Source: Tillus elongatus
Taxonomy: Eukaryota > Arthropoda > Insecta > Coleoptera > Cleridae
Length of the DNA stretch: 64,000 nt
Direction: 5' to 3'
Assembly: GCA_964006375.1 (NCBI GenBank)
Contig: OZ023265.1
Coordinates: forward strand, 10,325,795 to 10,389,794
Under the pieces are notes generated by a model. The model did not search any database. It saw only the letters and a list, made by a program, of their open reading frames with translations, and was not told the DNA's origin. The stretch's first letter is position 1; each line of letters begins with the position of its first letter. The position numbers were made by a program, and so were the translations under genes. This document shows positions 59,278-64,000 of this stretch, piece after piece.

Positions 59278-60556
59278 AATTATTAAAAGTTATATAAAAG
59301 ATTCATGCCAAATTTGGCAAGGTTCTACCATGAAACTTTTTTTTAGGTCTCATAAAGTCTTAGATTCTAACTACTAGCTGCTGGACCTACATGTTCTGAC
59401 CAGTTTAATTATTTTATCTGTACTTTGAGCTAAGTGATAAGGCAGAAATCAGCTGTATATAACTGCGGATAAATACATAGTTGGGGGTGCTTCCTGTTGC
59501 TGTGGCAGCGGGCGTTATAACAAAACCATAATTGACTTGATATTTCACCCTGTATAACAATAGGCATGGAAGTTTGACTTACCTGTATATATAACCTTAG
59601 AAGGATCAAGTAATTGTCCTGTGAGAAAAAAATAATTGATAAATGTTTTAGTCATTGTATGGTCTAGTACTCGGTATTTGTTTTTTCTTAATATTTTTAG
59701 ATCGTAGATTTAAAATATATATTATGCTAAAATATACGTATGACCATTAACATTTGCAAAAACCAACAATATATAAATATAAATGAAATATTCGAACATT
59801 TTGTGATACAGGATTTTTTTGGAAAAATTCCGATTCTGACCCACTGTGTGCCGTACTGACGAGCTCTAATTAGAGCGAAACCGGTCTACGGCTCTAATTG
59901 TGGTAAGAATGCATCTAGCTTTACTCGGTATATTTGTTAAATTCCGTAAATTAAATTTTATGAAAATTCACATCCAGACCTCACTTGCTGCTACAGGACT
60001 TTCGTTCGGTGTCGTACTAAACAACGAAAGCTTTATACATTGTTATATTGTTTGCATTGTATAGGTATATAATAAAAGTGACAAGTTCGAGTAGGCTGTT
60101 TTGGGATCGTTACTACTTACATAATTTAGGTTTGGAAAATCGATTAAAAGTGTCGTGTAGTTGTTAAATGGGTTCGCCCACCCACCATCACGCGTCTCTT
60201 GTTTTCAATTCAATATGTACCGGCCTCCATTGATGGATTATGCTATATTATAACAAGCCGGGGTTAATTATGTTACTGCACGTTGTATTTTATTAACAAG
60301 CGACGCCTTCAAACACGAATATTAATTTCCTTTTAATACTCGCCGAAAAGTCTTTCAGTTACCAACAACACCCTTCGTATTTTAAATAGGGGCATTTTAA
60401 AATTATTAAGACACAAGAAATAAGCAAATAAAACTGGGAAAGGGAACTTTGACATAGGGAACGTTATTTTGAGAATATTCAAGTAGGCCATGATTATGAT
60501 ATGGGGAACGTTAATTTAAGAATATCCCAGTAGGCTATGATTACGAGTCTGTACGC
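59276..60556. other. Mostly unassigned DNA
   Basis: 59842-59925 is a fragment of the foldback repeat (GTACTGACGAGCTCTAATTA). 59957-60000 is an inverted, degraded H 5' block. The rest is unrecognised. Confidence 0.4.
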
Positions 60557-60558
60557 TT

Positions 60559-61505
60559 CTTCTCCACATCAATGACCTCCTCTCTAGCACATCCAACCCA
60601 GTTCACAGTTACGAGTACGACAGCACCCTCCACTCAAATATACAATATTCTAAGCCTGTCTCTTTAGCCCAATTAGATAAGGATCGCAGACTCATGGAGG
60701 GTTCTGTCTCCGTGGATCTCCAAAAAATATTGGACTGGGGAAGTAAAAATCTTGTACAATTCAACCCCATAAATCACATTATTGCTGTCTTTCTCATAAG
60801 AAATACACCAGCCCTAGACCCATCACAATAAACAACCAAGTTATTCAAAGTAATAGGTCCTTTTTACTTGTTGGCATTTCTGTGGATCGAAATCTGAATT
60901 GGCACCAACATGTCACATCAATTGCAGAAGCGGCTGCTAAGAAATTAGGTTTCCTATTGCGGGCTCGCAAATACTTTTCACCAGCTAATCTCTATACCTG
61001 ATATACTTCACAAATAAGACCAAACCCCAAATACTGCTCCCACATCTGGGGTGATGCTGCCGCTTCTACACTCGCTATCCTGGACTGCATTCAGAAGAGA
61101 GCTATACGTCTCATCGGTGACCCTACCCTCACCCAAAGGCGGCCATCCCTTGCCCACCGACGTGCCGTTGGTGACCTCTCTCTCTTTTTTATAGATATCT
61201 ACACGGGCACTGCTCAGAGGAGCTTTCTTCCATAGTTCCTCCACCTGCTGCCCCCAACAGATCTACCAGGGGAACAGAGCGAATGCACCCTTTTTCTGTC
61301 CAGGTCACCAGACATAGAACATCGTGTTATACCCGCTCTTTTGTCCCGAGGACTTCCAAGTTGTGGAATTCCTTGCCGGCACATGTTTTTCCTTCTCCCC
61401 CGAACCTCCAAACCTTCAAGTCCAGAATTAACAAGTTGCCTCTTTCCTCCTTGTCGACACCCACGGTACGATAGTATTTAGGCTGTAAGCCCTCGTGGTG
61501 TGTTG
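60559..61505 (+). pseudogene. Jockey-type LINE 3' half
   Basis: Starts inside the RT palm (LHINDLLSSTSNPVHSYEYD, so the YADD box is altered). It continues through DKDRRLMEGSVSVDLQKILD, a C-terminal region with several frameshifts, HPFSVQVTRHRTSCYTRSFV, KLWNSLPAHVFPSPPNLQTF and the 3' end GTAAGCCCTCGTGGTGTG. 5' truncated. It is the most complete 3' end of this family in the window and the reference for the others. Confidence 0.9.
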
Positions 61506-62081
61506 TATGTATATAGTTCTTTAGCTTCATATTAACTTGGGTATGACGACAGCATAATCAGTTATGCCGTGTCTGACTAACACTCACGGTTCAGCCGGTC
61601 TGGATGACCTTACTGGACGCTGGATGACATGTCCAAAGTTTTCAAAATATCTCAAAAAACAAAAAAATCTTTGGAGATTTTTGGGCTTTTGAGTGCGCAA
61701 CGTTTCTCCCATTTAAACAAGTCTGTATTTGCTACCGTTTTGGAGTGGCCCTCCTTATCTTGGACACGCTGTATAGTAAAATTAATATTTTTGTTTGTTG
61801 CAGGTATGTAACCAGTGTATTAAAAAGAAAAATTTCAATTCATTGCTGAGTAAGTAAATAATTAAAATACTTACCTAATTAAGTTTTATTCTGTAAAAGC
61901 CTTTTTTTTCCTGTGACGTATTTATTAAGAAAATAATCAAAATTTTGCCCAGTGATGAAAACCACCTCGACCTGATATCTAATGATGTATGATTAGTCTT
62001 TCTGAGGGCATCCGGTCTTTCTACTTGTTTTTTTTTTAAATAATAATTTTTACCAAGCACAACTATATTTAGTTTTTGCAG

Positions 62082-62087
<6 letters not shown>
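61506..62087. other. Unassigned DNA
   Basis: At about 61745 a CTTGGACACGCTGTATA end resembles the TA-bounded termini of mariner-type elements. Otherwise nothing was recognised. Confidence 0.35.

Positions 62088-62177
<90 letters not shown>
62088..62177. repeat. (TA)n microsatellite
   Basis: Ends about 25 bp before a Jockey copy begins. Confidence 0.97.
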
Positions 62178-62180
<3 letters not shown>

Positions 62181-62199
62181 TATCATGAATATTTTTTAT

Positions 62200-63845
62200 A
62201 GTTCATGTCACAGTCATCACACCCACGTATCGTTTGGCACTACAACTCCGCGAACTGGGACGAAATGCGGGATTTTTTGATCTCCTTCAGGGCTCCGCGG
62301 CTTTGCCGCCCCGATAGCACTACAGACCTTGGCCTATTTTTCATAAAAATGCGGGATTACTTTTCCTTATTTCCATGGGCGTCTGTCTGCTCCTCTCACC
62401 CTGACCCCTCTGATATCTCACAAAACGTCACCGAAATTATCCAAGCTGGCATGGAACTATTTATTCCACGTACACAGAAAACCTCTTCAGCCACTCAAAA
62501 GCCCTGGTTCTCTAAATCCTGTGACAAGGCCAGACTTGAAAAGGTCAAAGCTCACAAAACGCTTCTACACAATCCCAGTCAAGAAAACCGTCAAGCATTT
62601 AACGACGCAAGAAACCGCTATGTCCGCATTCTTCCTGGGGCAAAAAACTCGTTTAGTAACCACATCATAAACAAAGTCCTCTCAAGCTCGAACGGCAGCA
62701 AACCCTTCTGGACTCTTGCTAAATATATTGGGAATAATTTCTGCAAGAGCACGTTCCCACCTCTTGTTTCAGGGGATGAAATTGTTTCTACCGCCCTGGG
62801 CAAGGCTGAACTTTTTGCCTCGTTGTTCGTCGGCAATTCTACTCTCCACCCACCTCCAAATGTTCAACCACCAACAGTCCCGAATGTTGCGCATAAAATG
62901 ACGGACATCATTTTCAAAACTAAAAAGATACGAAAGGTGCTCTCTTCTCTTAATACCAGGAAGGCCTATGGCCTTGACGAGATCCCAGCAATCGTGCTCA
63001 AAAAATACGCAACAGAACTTGCTCCTGTCCTGACTCGTCTGTTACAGACATCTTACAATAGAGGCATATTCCCTGGTAACTGGAAAACTGCTCGAGTACA
63101 ACCTGTCCCCAAGAAAGGATCCAAAGCGCTTCCTAACAACTACAGGCCTATTTATCTCCTTTCAGTAGTCTCTAAAGTGATGGAAAAGTGGATAAACACC
63201 TAATTACTAAAATTTCTTAAAAACACAGTTTAATCCACGACCGGCAGTATGGATTCCGTCAGCGCAGATCAACTGCCGACTTCCTTTCCTTTATCACTCA
63301 TTCTTGGAGCAAGTCTATGGAACTACACGGTGAATCACAGATTGTCGCTCTAGACATACCCAAAGCATTCGACCAGGTCTGGCACGCAGCGCTGCTTAAT
63401 CATCTTCCGGCTATGGCCTACCACCAAAACTCTGTAACTGGACAGCAAATTTCCTTTCCAACCGGAGCATTTCTATTGTCGTGGATGGCCATTCCTCTAA
63501 ACTGTATCCAAATACTGCAGGAGTCCCTCAAGGTTCAGCTTTAACCCCTACTTTGTTCCTTCTCCACATCAATGACCTCCTCTCTAGCACATCTAACCCA
63601 GTTCACAGTTACGCGGATGACAGCACCCTCCACTCAAATATACAATATTCGAAGCCTGTCTCTTTAGCCCAATTAGATGAGGATCGCAGACTCATGGAGG
63701 GTTCTGTCTCTGTGGATCTCCAAAGAATATTAGACTGGGGAAGTAGAAATCTTGTACAATTCAACTCCATCAAATCTCAGTCTTGCTTTCTATCTTATAA
63801 GAGATACACCAGCCCTAGACCCAATTTCAATAATAAAACCAATGT
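62200..63845 (+). pseudogene. Jockey-type LINE, endonuclease end to RT palm
   Basis: In order: PRIVWHYNSANWDEMRDF (end of the endonuclease region), KPWFSKSCDKARLEKVKAHK, the RT fingers MTDIIFKTKKIRKVLSSLNT and KAYGLDEIPAIVLKK, and NNYRPIYLLSVVSKVMEKWI. A stop follows, then RQYGFRQRRSTADFLSFITH, motif A VALDIPKAFDQVWHAALL, and a frameshift. Motif B AGVPQGSALTPTLFLLHIND and SNPVHSYADDSTLHSN with an intact YADD box come next. A GC70 retroposon (62275-62346) adds an in-frame insert. The 3' part is lost at about 63830. At least three lesions make it inactive. Confidence 0.9.
62275..62346 (-). mobile_element. GC70 short retroposon, copy 6 (inside a Jockey copy)
   Basis: CTCCGCGGCTTTGCCGCCCC and GATAGCACTACAGACCTTGG on the + strand. 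Exact 12-bp duplications AAATGCGGGATT lie at 62263-62274 and 62347-62358, both part of the Jockey coding frame. It is thus younger than this Jockey copy, and the element boundaries are exact. Confidence 0.9.
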
Positions 63846-64000
63846 ATACGCAGCGTGGGTACTAAATTAAAGAAAAATAACATGATGATTTTTGTTTGTT
63901 TGCAAAAACTAGTTCAAGTAAAATAAAACCATCCAAGCAATTAATAAGGAAGAATACCTCTTACATATTTATAATTTGTCAGGTACATTCCCGTTGTAAA
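63846..64000. other. Unassigned AT-rich DNA
   Basis: No gene or repeat was recognised up to the window end. Confidence 0.3.

Overview
The window looks like arthropod, most likely insect, nuclear DNA. It is AT-rich and has no rRNA and no prokaryote-style operons. It carries R1-type and Jockey-type LINE fragments, an RTE-type LINE fragment, several mariner-family transposases (DD34D and a DD41D-type group with a DUF4817-like N-terminus), tRNA-derived SINEs and 26 long (TA)n tracts. R1-clade LINEs point to arthropods; the species cannot be named from the sequence.

Host content is sparse. Three phase-compatible candidate exons lie on the + strand at 20964-21173, 26174-26249 and 28220-28295. They join into an open frame of about 120 codons from an unidentified protein. 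The 5.0-kb intron between the first two holds a DNA transposon split by an R1-type LINE and also hit by a 70-bp retroposon. A CpG-richer, low-repeat stretch at 43.7-44.8 kb has two short ATG-plus-splice-donor segments and may be the promoter and first exons of another gene.

Layout: 0.4-5.4 kb, (TA)n tracts, a DD34D mariner relic and a Penelope-like fragment with a hammerhead-ribozyme-like motif. 7-14 kb, three tRNA-SINEs with target duplications (one inside a LINE), a foldback repeat and a 105-bp tandem array. 14-20 kb, TA-bearing repeats, an RTE insertion and a Jockey relic between inverted repeats. 21-29 kb, the host gene with nested transposons. 30-37 kb, a DUF7869-like relic hit by a foldback element, tandem repeats and a LINE 3' end. 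37-44 kb, a long-TIR mariner relic, an R1 3' end, a DD34D mariner relic, a large TA-bearing repeat hit by a MITE, and the possible promoter. 45-56 kb, palindromic TA-bearing repeats, a Penelope-like fragment and a nearly intact 2.07-kb DD41D element with about 415-bp TIRs inserted in a TA tract. 56-64 kb, Jockey copies and foldback repeats.

The recurrent 'H family' (my label) is the dominant repeat. It has a 5' end containing GTGCGTTATGGTAGTGAATT, an internal (TA)n tract, a conserved 3' block and a 3' hairpin, resembling Helentron-associated non-autonomous elements. A second recurrent unit, the 'GC70' retroposon (my label), is about 70 bp, GC-rich, poly(A)-tailed and flanked by 9-13 bp target duplications at four sites. 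The elements mostly interact by nesting, so insertion order can be read directly in several places.
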